From Palsa-1447 sp964509885 (GTDB lineage: Bacteria > Verrucomicrobiota > Verrucomicrobiia > Opitutales > Opitutaceae), in the NCBI GenBank assembly GCA_964509885.1, contig CAZDZL010000016.1, positions 5,922 to 69,921 on the forward strand: a stretch of DNA of 64,000 bases, in the 5' to 3' direction. The position numbers and the translations under genes were made by a program. Positions 51,081 through 59,878 of this stretch are shown in pieces (position 1 is the first letter of the stretch; each line of letters opens with the position of its first letter). Below the pieces are notes generated by a model. The model saw nothing but the letters and a program-made list of their open reading frames with translations. It searched no databases and had not been told where the DNA came from.

Positions 51081-51938
51081 ATGCTAATCAGCCTCCTCCA
51101 CCGCACCACCTTCGCCTACGCCGGCCAGGCGCACGACAGCTTCAACGAGGTCCGCCTGAAGCCGCTCGACGACGCGGCCCAGGCGTGCCGCAGCTTCGAG
51201 CTGCGGACGGACCCCGCCACGCAGATGCGCGACTACCAGGATTTCTACGGCAACACGGTCCACTACTTCGACATCACGGCCGCCCACGAGAGGCTGGTGA
51301 TCGAGGCCGTCTCCGAGGTGGAGACGACCCCCAACGCGGCCCGCCCCCCGGTGCCGGTCGTCCAGCACAGCGAGGGCGAGGCCGAGCGCGAGCTGCGCGC
51401 CGAGTTCGTCGTCGACTCCCACTTCGTGCCGCTCGACGTCACGGTGTGGAAGGAGGCCCAGGACGCGCTCCACGCGGGCCGCTCCGACGTCTGGTCCGAC
51501 GTGCGCACGATCTGCCGGCATGTCTTCACGACCTTCGCCTACAAGCCGCGGTCCACCGGCGTGGCGACGATCGCGACCGAGGCGATCAAGCAGCGCTCCG
51601 GCGTGTGCCAGGACTTCGCGCATGTCGCGATCGGCATGTGCCGCAGCGCCGGCATCCCCGCCAAGTACGTGAGCGGCTACTTCATCAAGGTGGAGCGGCG
51701 CCCGGGCGAGGAGGAGGCCTCCCACGCGTGGATCGAGGCCTTCATCCCGGGCTACGGCTGGGCCGCCTACGACCCCACGCATGACCGGGCGGCCGACGAC
51801 CGCTACGTCAAGGTGGCCTGCGGGCGCGACTACGGGGACATCAGGCCTGTCTCCGGCACGTACCGCGGGGGCAAGACGCGCTCGCTCAGCGTCGAGGTCC
51901 GCCTGCGCGAGGCAGAGGCCGCGGGCGCGGCCCGCTAG
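51081..51938 (+). CDS. Transglutaminase-like peptidase/ligase with bacterial N-terminal domain
   Basis: 285 residues. The N-terminal beta domain (1-95) starts MLISLLHRTTFAYAGQAHDSFNEVRLKP. The transglutaminase-fold part has the catalytic Cys in RSGVCQDFAHV, His in EASHAWIEAFIPGYGW and Asp in YDPTHDR. In this gene set the enzyme is expected to cleave or form amide links in a peptide-like product made by the ATP-grasp partner. No signal peptide, so cytoplasmic. It ends 3 bp from the convergent lipoprotein gene. Confidence 0.93.
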   Translation: MLISLLHRTTFAYAGQAHDSFNEVRLKPLDDAAQACRSFELRTDPATQMRDYQDFYGNTVHYFDITAAHERLVIEAVSEVETTPNAARPPVPVVQHSEGEAERELRAEFVVDSHFVPLDVTVWKEAQDALHAGRSDVWSDVRTICRHVFTTFAYKPRSTGVATIATEAIKQRSGVCQDFAHVAIGMCRSAGIPAKYVSGYFIKVERRPGEEEASHAWIEAFIPGYGWAAYDPTHDRAADDRYVKVACGRDYGDIRPVSGTYRGGKTRSLSVEVRLREAEAAGAAR

Positions 51939-51941
51939 CCC

Positions 51942-52388
51942 CTACTTCTCCTGCTCGATCGACTCCACGCGGTTCGCGGCGTCGAACTCGACCTTCAGGC
52001 GGTCGTGGACCCGGGCCGGGTAGCCATTGTAGTAGGGGGCGCCCATGTAGAAGTTCGGCCCGCCCCAGCCGCGGTAGCGGTGCCAGTAGCCCCCGTAGAT
52101 GACGACGCCCTGGTAGTCCTCGTACGTGACGTAGTGCCACACCTGGTGCTGGCCGGCGGCGGTCGTGCGGATGACGATGTGGCTCGGGTCCCCGAGGGCG
52201 AGCTTCACGGCCTCCATGTCGAACCCGACGGCGATCTGGCCGTTCTTGACCAGCGCCTGCTGGTCGGGGTTCAACCGCGCGAACACGTCGGGGCTCGACT
52301 TGATCCGGGAGTCGGGCGTATCGCAGCCGGCGAGGAGGACGGCGCAGAGGGCGAGCGCGGCGAGGGGGAGGATGCGGGTGGTTTTCAC
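51942..52388 (-). CDS. Small outer-membrane-type lipoprotein, hypothetical
   Basis: 148 residues from a GTG start: MKTTRILPLAALALCAVLLAGCDTPDSR, with a clear lipobox LAGC. The mature part has RLNPDQQALVKNGQIAVGFDMEAVKLALGDPSHI, similar to the SmpA/OmlA (BamE-like) pattern in which a residue pair GM..V...LG.P defines the fold. A Tyr/Gly/Trp-rich insertion (YGGYWHRYRGWGGPNFYMGAPYYNGYP) follows. A BamE-like role is possible but unproven. It is transcribed divergently from the HAD phosphatase gene. Confidence 0.75.
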   Translation of the reverse strand: MKTTRILPLAALALCAVLLAGCDTPDSRIKSSPDVFARLNPDQQALVKNGQIAVGFDMEAVKLALGDPSHIVIRTTAAGQHQVWHYVTYEDYQGVVIYGGYWHRYRGWGGPNFYMGAPYYNGYPARVHDRLKVEFDAANRVESIEQEK

Positions 52389-52485
52389 GGCGAAGGGGGC
52401 GGCTTGAGAAGGTTTGGTTTGAGCGGGCGGGCTGCGGAGCTTATACGTCAATAGACGCGCTGGGGAGGCGCGAGTTTCACGCACA

Positions 52486-53169
52486 ATGCAAAAGACCCTG
52501 ATCCTCTGGGACATAGACGGAACATTGCTCCACTCCGGCGGCGCGGGGATGAAGGCGCTCGAGACGGCCCTCCAGAATGTCTTCGGGGTGACGGGATCCC
52601 TCGCCGGCATCGACTTCGCCGGCCGCACGGACCCGTGGATCATCCGGCAGATTTTCGCCCGGTTTGGGATCGAGCACACGGGCGAGGCGTACGCCCGGTA
52701 CGTCGACGGCTACATCTCCCTCCTTCCCGGGGTGCTCGCCCAGAGCCGAGCGCGGATCCTTCCCGGCGTCGCGGACATCCTCGGCGAGGCCGCCGCCCGG
52801 GAGGACGTCGTGCAGGGGCTCCTCACGGGCAACCTGCGCCGGGGCGCCGAGGCGAAGCTCGGCTTCCACGGCCTCTGGGGGTACTTCCCGGTCGGCGCCT
52901 TCGCGGACGACAGCGAGGTGCGCAACGAGCTCGGGCCGCACGCCCTGCGCCGTGCCCGCGGGCACTGGGGCCTGGACTTCCCCGCGGAGCGCGTGTGGAT
53001 AATCGGGGACACGCCGCACGACATCGGCTGCGCGCGCGCCTTCGGGGCGCGGGTGGTGGCGGTCGCCACGGGCGGATCGAAGGCGCCGGAGCTCGCGGCT
53101 CACGAGCCGGACGCCGTGCTCGAGAGCCTCGCCGACCCGCGCGCCTTCTGGGACGCGATAGGGTCCTAG
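52486..53169 (+). CDS. HAD-family phosphatase (Gph-like)
   Basis: 227 residues. HAD motif I is WDIDGTLLH (8-16), motif II is LLTGN, and motif IV is IIGDTPHDIGCA. The helical cap lies between. It resembles phosphoglycolate phosphatase and related hydrolases, but substrate specificity cannot be told from these motifs. Downstream and in line, 72 bp away, is the Glu-type RpiB gene. Confidence 0.88.
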   Translation: MQKTLILWDIDGTLLHSGGAGMKALETALQNVFGVTGSLAGIDFAGRTDPWIIRQIFARFGIEHTGEAYARYVDGYISLLPGVLAQSRARILPGVADILGEAAAREDVVQGLLTGNLRRGAEAKLGFHGLWGYFPVGAFADDSEVRNELGPHALRRARGHWGLDFPAERVWIIGDTPHDIGCARAFGARVVAVATGGSKAPELAAHEPDAVLESLADPRAFWDAIGS

Positions 53170-53241
53170 GGCGCCGGCGCATTTTGTTTGCCGAAGGCGC
53201 GCCCCCGAGGAGTATCCCCACGTCCCCCACCCGGACGCCCT

Positions 53242-53685
53242 ATGCCCCGCGCCTACTCCATCGCCATCGGCTCCGACCACGCCGGGTTCGCGTACAAGGA
53301 GCTGATAAAGGCCGCGCTCCTCGGCGACGGGCACACCGTGAGGGACATGGGCACAGACTCGGAGGCCCCGTGCGACTTCCCCGACTTCATAAGGCCGGTG
53401 GCGCTGGCCGTCGCCCGGGGCGAGTTCGAGCGCGGGATCGTCCTCGGGGGATCCGGCAACGGCGAGGCGATCGTCGCCAACCGGGTCCGGGGCGTGCGCT
53501 GCGGGGTCTGCTGGAGCGAGCAGCTGGCGATCTGGAACCGCGCCCACAACGACGGCAACGTCCTGTCGATGGGCCAGCGCACGATCACCTCCGACGAGGC
53601 GCTCAAGATCGTGCGCACCTGGCTCTCGACGGAGTTCGAGGGGGGCCGCCACGTCGCGCGCCTGCGCAAGATCGACGGGGCCTGA
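53242..53685 (+). CDS. rpiB: RpiB/LacAB-family sugar-phosphate isomerase, Glu-type
   Basis: 147 residues from MPRAYSIAIGSDHAGF. It has the family DHAGF and NDGNVLSMGQRTI blocks. The segment LGGSGNGEAIVANRVRGVRCG lacks the catalytic Cys of the other RpiB in this window (ICGSG) and instead has GGSGNGE, as in the actinobacterial enzyme that uses a Glu. It may act on ribose 5-phosphate or a different aldose phosphate. Confidence 0.9.
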   Translation: MPRAYSIAIGSDHAGFAYKELIKAALLGDGHTVRDMGTDSEAPCDFPDFIRPVALAVARGEFERGIVLGGSGNGEAIVANRVRGVRCGVCWSEQLAIWNRAHNDGNVLSMGQRTITSDEALKIVRTWLSTEFEGGRHVARLRKIDGA

Positions 53686-53756
53686 CGGGGGCGGGGCCCG
53701 GGGCCCGACGACGAGCTTGCCCACCCGACGCGCGGGGCTCACCTTCACTCCCGGCC

Positions 53757-55787
53757 ATGGCATTCCCCAAAGCTCCCGCCCTGCTCGAGTCGCGCGACCT
53801 CTGCGCCGCGGACCTGGACAGCAAGCCGGACGAGGCCCTCCTGAAGATCTACGCCTGGATGCACCTGGCCCGCTTCGCCAACAACCGCATCCTCGAGCTC
53901 TTCCGCCAGGGCCAGATCCGCGGCACGGTGACCGGGGGCCAGGGCAACGAGTGGATGATCGTCCCCCTGGCGCTCCTGGCGGACAAGACGAAGGACATCA
54001 TCTCCCTCACCCACCGCGACTTCGGCGGGCAGCTCATCTGGAGCCGCCACCTGGGCGAGCACCTGAACCAGTACTTCGCGAACGCCGACAGCCCGACCCG
54101 GGCGCGCGAGGGCAACATCCACTACGGGGACACGGCCCACGGGTCGCTCCCGATGATCAGCCACCTGGGGGCCATGTGCGGGCCCGTCCTCGGCGCCACC
54201 GACTCGCAGCGCCGCTTCGGGCGCGAGGCGGTCGGGTTCGCATTCTTCGGCGACGGCTCGTCGAGCACCGGCGACGTCCACGAGGCGCTCAACCTCGCGT
54301 CCCTCATGTCGCTGCCGGTCGTGTTCGTGATCGAGAACAACGGGTACGCGTACTCGACGCCCGTCGAGGAGCAGTTCGTCGAGGGCACCGAGCTCTGGCG
54401 CCGCGCCGAGGGCTACGGCATGGAGGGCCTCGTGATCGAGTGCGGGGACCCCGGCGAGACGGCACGGGCCCTGGGCGCCGTCATCGACAAGGTGCGCTCG
54501 ACTTCGCGGCCCATGCTGGTCGAGGTGAGGACGCTTCGCCTGCGCGGCCACGCGGCCTACGACACGTGCGACTACCTGCGCCCCGGCGAGGCCGACGCCT
54601 TCGCGGCCAGGGACCCGCTTCCCAAGTTCCGGGAGTCGATGGTCGCCCGCCTCGGCGCGGGCCGCATCGACGCGCTCGAGGCCGAGATCGGGGCCTTCGT
54701 GGAGGCCTGCGTGAAGGGCGCCATCGCTGTGCCGAGGCCGAGCCCCGCGGGGATGGAGGCCGACCTGTTCGCGCCCGCGGCCGCGGCCTTCCCCTGGAAG
54801 CCCGAGCCCGCGGCGAGCGAGAGCCTCACGATGGCGCAGGCCCTGAACGCGGGGCTGCGCAAGATCCTCGCGGAGCGGCCCGAGTCGATCGTCCTCGGCC
54901 AGGACATCGCGACCTACGGCGGCGCGTTCAAGGTGACGGAGAACCTCTACCGGGAGTTCGGCCGCGCAAGGGTCTTCAACACGCCGCTGGCCGAGAGCGC
55001 CTGCACGGGCTACGCCATCGGGCTCGCCGTCAACGGGCACCGGCCGATCGAGGAGTTCCAGTTCGCGGACTTCGCGACCGAGGCCGTGACCCAGATCACG
55101 CTGAACGCGGCCACGATGCATTTCCGCTCGGGCACGGCCTGCCCCCTCGTCCTTCGCATGCCGTGCGGCGCCGTGGGGCTCGGCTCGTTCCACTCCCAGG
55201 AGCTGGAGTCCTTCTTCCTCTCGATGCCCGGGATCAAGGCGCTCTACCCGAGCGACCCGCAGGAGGCTTTCAACGCCGTCCTGGCCGCCAGCGAGGACAA
55301 CAACCCCGTCATGCTCTTCGAGCACAAGGGCCTCTACCGCCGCGGAAAGCACCCGGTCAGGTGGGACCCGAACTACCGGGACGCGTGGCACCCGCGCCGC
55401 GTGCGCGCGGGCGACTACGCGACCCTCGTCACGTACGGCGAGATGCTGCACCTCGCCGTGGAGGCCTGCGACTACCTCGCCTCCGAGTACGAGGTCGAGT
55501 TCGAGGTCTTCGACCTGCGCTGCCTCGCCCCCCTCGACCTCTCGCAGATCGCCCCCTCGGTGGCGCGCACCGGCCGGCTGGTCATGCTGCACGAGGGCCG
55601 GAGGACCCACGGCTTCGGCGCGGAGGTGGTCGCGCGGATCGCCGAGGGCGCCAAGGCGCCCCTCAAGTCCCCGCCCCTTCGCATCGCGTCCCTCGACCTG
55701 CCGGTGCCCTTCGCCCACGAGCTCGAGGCGGCCTTCCGGCCGTCCAAGGACGCCATCATCCAGCGGATAACGGAGTGGATGTCGTGA
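53757..55787 (+). CDS. 2-oxoacid dehydrogenase E1, alpha and beta subunits fused
   Basis: 676 residues. The first half (about 1-340) is E1-alpha, with the ThDP motif FFGDGSSSTGDVHEALNLASLMSLPVVFVIENN and THRDFGGQLIWSRH. The second half (about 360-676) is E1-beta, with ESLTMAQALNAGLRKIL, VFNTPLAESACTGYAIGLAVNGHRPIEEFQFADF, and the C-terminal transketolase-like domain. Substrate could be pyruvate, branched-chain 2-oxoacids or acetoin. No E2 gene is nearby, so it may share E2/E3 with others. The stop overlaps the GTG start of kdsC. Confidence 0.93.
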   Translation: MAFPKAPALLESRDLCAADLDSKPDEALLKIYAWMHLARFANNRILELFRQGQIRGTVTGGQGNEWMIVPLALLADKTKDIISLTHRDFGGQLIWSRHLGEHLNQYFANADSPTRAREGNIHYGDTAHGSLPMISHLGAMCGPVLGATDSQRRFGREAVGFAFFGDGSSSTGDVHEALNLASLMSLPVVFVIENNGYAYSTPVEEQFVEGTELWRRAEGYGMEGLVIECGDPGETARALGAVIDKVRSTSRPMLVEVRTLRLRGHAAYDTCDYLRPGEADAFAARDPLPKFRESMVARLGAGRIDALEAEIGAFVEACVKGAIAVPRPSPAGMEADLFAPAAAAFPWKPEPAASESLTMAQALNAGLRKILAERPESIVLGQDIATYGGAFKVTENLYREFGRARVFNTPLAESACTGYAIGLAVNGHRPIEEFQFADFATEAVTQITLNAATMHFRSGTACPLVLRMPCGAVGLGSFHSQELESFFLSMPGIKALYPSDPQEAFNAVLAASEDNNPVMLFEHKGLYRRGKHPVRWDPNYRDAWHPRRVRAGDYATLVTYGEMLHLAVEACDYLASEYEVEFEVFDLRCLAPLDLSQIAPSVARTGRLVMLHEGRRTHGFGAEVVARIAEGAKAPLKSPPLRIASLDLPVPFAHELEAAFRPSKDAIIQRITEWMS

Positions 55788-56320
55788 AGAGGAAAACGAT
55801 CACACGCGCCGCGTGGGCACGGATCCGGCTCTTCGCCATGGACGTGGACGGCATCCTGACCGACGGGACGGTCGCGATCTGCTCGGACGGGACGGAGACG
55901 AAGACCTTCTGCATCACGGACGGGCTCGGTCTCATCCTGCTGCGGGCCTCCGGGCTTCCGACGGCGTGGATCTCGGGGCGCAAGTCGGAGACGACGACGC
56001 TGCGCGCCGCCGAGCTGAAGATTCCCCACGTGGTCCAGGGCCGCCACGACAAGCTGGCCGCGCTCTCCGAGCTCGCCGCGGAGCTCGGCATCCCCCTCGG
56101 CGCCTGCGCCTACATGGGCGACGACTTCATCGACGCCCCGGCCATCGCCGCGGCGGGGATCGGGATCACGGTGCCGACGGCGCTCCCGGCGGCCCTCGCC
56201 GCCGCGGGCTACGTCACGCGCAGGCAGGCGGGCTACGGCGCCGTCAGGGAGGTCTGCGACCTCCTCCTGGCCGCCCGCTCCGCGCCCGCCGGGAACCGCC
56301 GGGCCCGGAAGCGTACATAA
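55784..56320 (+). CDS. kdsC: 3-deoxy-D-manno-octulosonate 8-phosphate phosphatase
   Basis: 178-residue HAD-type phosphatase with no cap domain. Motifs FAMDVDGILTDGTV (17-30), SGRKSETTTLRA, and YMGDDFIDAPAIAAAGIGI are those of KdsC, which makes free Kdo for lipid A. The C-terminal AAGYVTRRQAGYGAVREVCDLLL is also typical. GTG start inside the previous stop (GTGA). It leads the LPS-transport genes lptC-lptA-lptB. Confidence 0.93.
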   Translation: MKRKTITRAAWARIRLFAMDVDGILTDGTVAICSDGTETKTFCITDGLGLILLRASGLPTAWISGRKSETTTLRAAELKIPHVVQGRHDKLAALSELAAELGIPLGACAYMGDDFIDAPAIAAAGIGITVPTALPAALAAAGYVTRRQAGYGAVREVCDLLLAARSAPAGNRRARKRT

Positions 56321-56325
56321 CAGCC

Positions 56326-56769
56326 GTGAAACGCCTCCACGCATGCCGATGGGCCGCGGCCGCGCTCCTCGCGGCCGCCCTGCACGCCCCCGCCGAGGAC
56401 AGCCTGCTCGCGCCTCCCGCGCGCAACTGGACGCTCCCCCTGTTCACGAAGGAGGGCAACCGCCAGATGACGCTGCGCGGCGACGAGGTGCACCCGGTGA
56501 GCGCCGACCGCGTCGACATCACGGGGATGAGCGTCACCGTCTTCTCGGGCGGCCCGGACGCAAAGGTCGACTCCGTGCTCCTGAGCCCCGAGGCGAGCTT
56601 CCTCCTGCAGGAGAAGGTGGCCCGCGGCTCCAAGTCCGTCCGCCTGGTCAGGGACGACATCGAGGTGTCGGGCGAGGGGTGGAGCTACCTCTACAACGAG
56701 AAAAAAGTTCTCATTTCCAGGAACACCCATGTAGTGTTCCACTCGGCGCTGCCCGACATCCTGAAATGA
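56326..56769 (+). CDS. lptC: LptC-related LPS transport protein
   Basis: 147 residues from a GTG start, MKRLHACRWAAAALLAAALHAPAEDS, with a signal-like or anchoring N-terminus. The rest is beta-rich and follows the LptC/DUF1239 pattern (LPLFTKEGNRQMTLRGDEVHPVSADRVDITGMSV). Sequence similarity is weak, but its place between kdsC and lptA, with an ATGA overlap to lptA, makes the role likely. It would pass LPS from LptBFG to LptA; lptFG are not in view. Confidence 0.75.
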   Translation: MKRLHACRWAAAALLAAALHAPAEDSLLAPPARNWTLPLFTKEGNRQMTLRGDEVHPVSADRVDITGMSVTVFSGGPDAKVDSVLLSPEASFLLQEKVARGSKSVRLVRDDIEVSGEGWSYLYNEKKVLISRNTHVVFHSALPDILK

Positions 56770-57299
56770 GACCCCTCCCCCTCCTCGCGACAGCGCTCGC
56801 CCTTGCGCTCGCCGCGCCCGCGCAGGCGGCGGACCCCCAGCAGACGACAATCACCAGCGTCTCCTCCGAGATGATCAGCACGGACACGGAGACGACGTGC
56901 GTCTTCCACGACGAGGTCGTGGCCGTGGGCAACGACATGACGCTCAACTGCGACGCCCTGAAGGTGATCGCGACCCGGATCGGCGAGAAGTCGGCCACGA
57001 TCGGCAAGTACGGCAAGTTCAAGTACCTGCTCGCGACGGGCCACGTGAAGATCGTCCAGGGGGACCGAATCGCGCTCTGCGGCCGCGCCGAGGTCTTCCC
57101 CGGGGAGGACCGGATCGTCCTGACCGAGAACCCCTCCGTCGAGATCGCGAGCGAGGGCTACAAGGCGACCTCGCCGCGCATGGTCCTCTACAGGGGCCAG
57201 CGCCGCGCCGTGCTCGAGGGGACGCTCGGCCAGCCCTCCCACATCTCGCTGCCCGCGATCAAGGACCTCGGCTTCCCGGCCGACAAGCCCTCGAAATAA
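56766..57299 (+). CDS. lptA: LPS transport periplasmic protein LptA
   Basis: 177 residues with a signal peptide (MRPLPLLATALALALAAPAQAAD; cleavage after AQA). The OstA/LptA jelly-roll shows VFHDEVVAVGNDMTLNCDALKVI, TGHVKIVQGDRIALCGRAEVFPGEDRIVLTENPSVE. It forms the periplasmic bridge for LPS. It directly precedes lptB (1 bp between stop and ATG). Confidence 0.88.
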   Translation: MRPLPLLATALALALAAPAQAADPQQTTITSVSSEMISTDTETTCVFHDEVVAVGNDMTLNCDALKVIATRIGEKSATIGKYGKFKYLLATGHVKIVQGDRIALCGRAEVFPGEDRIVLTENPSVEIASEGYKATSPRMVLYRGQRRAVLEGTLGQPSHISLPAIKDLGFPADKPSK

Positions 57300-57300
57300 G

Positions 57301-58029
57301 ATGGGAACCTCCTCGATCGTCACCGAGGGTCTCGTGAAGACCTACGGGCAGCGCTCGGTGGTGGACGGGGTCGACCTGAAGATGAACGGCGGCGAGGTGG
57401 TCGGGATCCTCGGGCCGAACGGCGCGGGAAAGACGACGACCTTCTACATGATGGTCGGCCTCGTGGCGGCGACCAAGGGCCGCGTCCTCCTTAACGGCGA
57501 GGACATCACGCACCTGAAGATGCACCAGAGGGCGCGCCTCGGCATCGGCTACCTGCCCCAGGAGGCCTCGGTGTTCCGGAAGCTCACCTGCGAGGAGAAC
57601 ATCCTGGCGATCCTCGAGGCCATCCACGTCCCGCGCCGGGAGAGGAAGGGCCGCGTCGCCGAGCACATCGAGGAGCTCGGCCTCGGCCACGTCGCCCGCC
57701 AGAAGGCCTACACCCTCTCGGGCGGGGAGCGGCGCAGGCTCGAGATCGCGCGCGCCCTCGTCAGCCGGCCCCACTTCCTCCTCATGGACGAGCCCTTCGC
57801 GGCGATCGACCCGATCTCGGTGGCCGAGGTGCAGAAGATCATGCTCCAGCTGAAGAAGCGGGGCATCGGCATCGTCGTCACCGACCACAACGTCCGCGAG
57901 ACGCTCCGGATCGTCGACCGCGGCTACCTGATCCACAAGGGGCGCGTGCTCGCCGAGGGCACGGGCGAGTTCCTCATCCGCGACGAGAACGCGCGCAAGT
58001 TCTACCTGGGCGAGGATTTCAACCTCTGA
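57301..58029 (+). CDS. lptB: LPS export ABC transporter ATPase LptB
   Basis: 242 residues. Walker A GPNGAGKTT, the LptB-specific GIGYLPQEASVFRKLTCEENI, signature LSGGERRRLEIARAL, Walker B FLLMDEPFAAIDPISV and the H-switch TDHNVRETL are all typical of LptB. It powers LPS extraction from the inner membrane. Starts one base after the lptA stop; hprK follows after 73 bp. Confidence 0.96.
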   Translation: MGTSSIVTEGLVKTYGQRSVVDGVDLKMNGGEVVGILGPNGAGKTTTFYMMVGLVAATKGRVLLNGEDITHLKMHQRARLGIGYLPQEASVFRKLTCEENILAILEAIHVPRRERKGRVAEHIEELGLGHVARQKAYTLSGGERRRLEIARALVSRPHFLLMDEPFAAIDPISVAEVQKIMLQLKKRGIGIVVTDHNVRETLRIVDRGYLIHKGRVLAEGTGEFLIRDENARKFYLGEDFNL

Positions 58030-58102
58030 CGCGGCGCCGGCGGGGCGGCGCGGCCGACGAACGCGTTTGCGTTCCCCTCCCCGGATGTGCTGAAATCGGG
58101 CC

Positions 58103-59119
58103 ATGCAGAAGGCCATCCACGGCATCACTGTCGCCCACTTCTTCGAGACCTACCGGGAAAAGCTCAGGCTCGAGGTGGTGACCGGAGAGGCGGGCCTCCA
58201 CAGGCTGATCCGCGAGGGGAGCATCAACCGCCCCGCCCTGGCGCTCACGGGCTTCTTCAAGTACTTTGCGAACAAGAGGATACAGGTGATCGGGGCCGCG
58301 GAGATGACGTACCTGAAGACACGCAGCCACGCCAACCAGACCATGATCTTCAGGGAGATGGCGAAGCGCAGCGTCCCCTGCGTCGTCCTGACCCGCAACT
58401 ACAACCCGACCCCGGCGATGCTGGCGGTCGCCTCGGAGATGAACCTGCCGATCCTGCGCACCCCGCTGATCACGATGAACCTCGTGAACCTGGCGACGCT
58501 CTGCATCGACAATGAGTTCGCGCCGAGCGGCATCGAGCATGCGACGACGCTCGACGTGAAGGGCGTCGGCGTGATGCTCCGCGGCGACTCCGGCGTGGGA
58601 AAGAGCGAGTGCGCGCTGGCCCTCATCGAGCGCGGCCACTCGCTGGTCGCCGACGACCTGACGATCATCAAGCTCCTCGACGAGCGCGAGCTGATGGCCT
58701 CCAGCCGCGCGCTCAACCGCGGCTACATGGAGTGCCGCGGCATCGGGATCATCAACATCGCCGAGATGTTCGGGGTGAAGTCGATCCGGCTCGAGAAGCG
58801 CATCGACATGGTGGTCTCGCTGCACGAGTGGACGCCCGACGTCGTCGAGGAGCGCACGGGCCTCGAGGAGAACCACTACGAGATCCTCGGGATGAAGATG
58901 CCCCACATCGAGCTCTACGTCAGGCCCGGGCGCGACATGGCGAGGCTGGTCGAGGTGGCCTGCCTGACCCAGGCCCTGAAGCGGATGGGCCACGACCCGG
59001 CGAAGGACTTCAACGACCGGCTGATCGCGTTCATGAAGGAGGACAGCCCGGCGAAGCGGATGAAGTTCAAGCCGATCGAGCGCGAGGAGCGGGCGCCGGG
59101 ACGGCTGAGCCAGGAATAG
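58103..59119 (+). CDS. hprK: HPr kinase/phosphorylase
   Basis: 338 residues. The P-loop GDSGVGKSECA (about 160-170), the catalytic region LVADDLTIIK and the HprK signature MECRGIGIINIAEMFG are intact. It phosphorylates a Ser of HPr-like proteins in response to ATP and sugar phosphates. No HPr or PTS gene lies in the window, so its partner is elsewhere; in many Gram-negatives it sits near LPS-transport genes, as here. Confidence 0.95.
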   Translation: MQKAIHGITVAHFFETYREKLRLEVVTGEAGLHRLIREGSINRPALALTGFFKYFANKRIQVIGAAEMTYLKTRSHANQTMIFREMAKRSVPCVVLTRNYNPTPAMLAVASEMNLPILRTPLITMNLVNLATLCIDNEFAPSGIEHATTLDVKGVGVMLRGDSGVGKSECALALIERGHSLVADDLTIIKLLDERELMASSRALNRGYMECRGIGIINIAEMFGVKSIRLEKRIDMVVSLHEWTPDVVEERTGLEENHYEILGMKMPHIELYVRPGRDMARLVEVACLTQALKRMGHDPAKDFNDRLIAFMKEDSPAKRMKFKPIEREERAPGRLSQE

Positions 59120-59124
59120 CTTTC

Positions 59125-59874
59125 ATGCCCAACACCGATCGCGCCGACGGGCGCAAGAACGACGAGCTGCGCCCCGTCTCCTTCGAGGCCGGCTTCGCCC
59201 CCCACGCGACCGGCTCCGTCCTCATCCGCTACGGCTCGACGCAGGTCATCTGCGCCGCCACGATCGAGCCGGGGGTCCCGACGTGGATGAAGCAGCAGGG
59301 CGTCAAGGGCGGCTGGCTGACCGCGGAATACTCCATGCTCCCCTACGCGACCCACGAGCGAAAGGGCCGCGACATCAACAAGGGCCGCCTCGACGGCAGG
59401 ACGGTCGAGATACAGAGGCTGATCGGCCGCTCGCTCCGGGCGGCCATCGACCTGGAGAGGCTCGGCCAGAACACGCTCTGGATCGACTGCGACGTGCTTC
59501 AGGCCGACGGGGGCACCCGCACGGCCGCGATCACGGGCGCCTACGTCGCGTCGCGCCTCGCCGTCCAGAAGCTGCTCGACGCCGGGCGGATCAAGGAGAA
59601 CCCCCTCACCGACTCGGTGGCCGCCGTCAGCGTGGGCCTCTTCGGCGGGGCCGGCCTCCTCGACCTGGCCTACGTCGAGGACAAGGACGCGCAGGTGGAC
59701 TTCAACGTCGTCATGACGGGCCAGGGCCAGTTCGTCGAGGTGCAGGGCACGGGGGAGGAGTCGACCTTCAGCCACGCCCAGCTGGACGAGCTCCTCGCCC
59801 TGGCCCAGAAGGGCCTGAAGGAGCTCTCGGCGCTCCAGGCGGCGTTTCTCGCGAGGCAGCTTCTCGCGAAGTGA
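59125..59874 (+). CDS. rph: Ribonuclease PH
   Basis: 249-residue phosphorolytic 3' exoribonuclease that trims tRNA precursors. Start MPNTDRADGRKNDELRPVSFE. Blocks include GSVLIRYGSTQVICAATIE, KGGWLTAEYSMLPYATHERKGRD, and CDVLQADGGTRTAAITGAYVA with the catalytic Asp, plus VVMTGQGQFVEVQGTGEESTFS. Five bases separate it from hprK. Its 3' neighbour begins 4 bp after its stop. Confidence 0.96.
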   Translation: MPNTDRADGRKNDELRPVSFEAGFAPHATGSVLIRYGSTQVICAATIEPGVPTWMKQQGVKGGWLTAEYSMLPYATHERKGRDINKGRLDGRTVEIQRLIGRSLRAAIDLERLGQNTLWIDCDVLQADGGTRTAAITGAYVASRLAVQKLLDAGRIKENPLTDSVAAVSVGLFGGAGLLDLAYVEDKDAQVDFNVVMTGQGQFVEVQGTGEESTFSHAQLDELLALAQKGLKELSALQAAFLARQLLAK

Positions 59875-59878
59875 GGCC

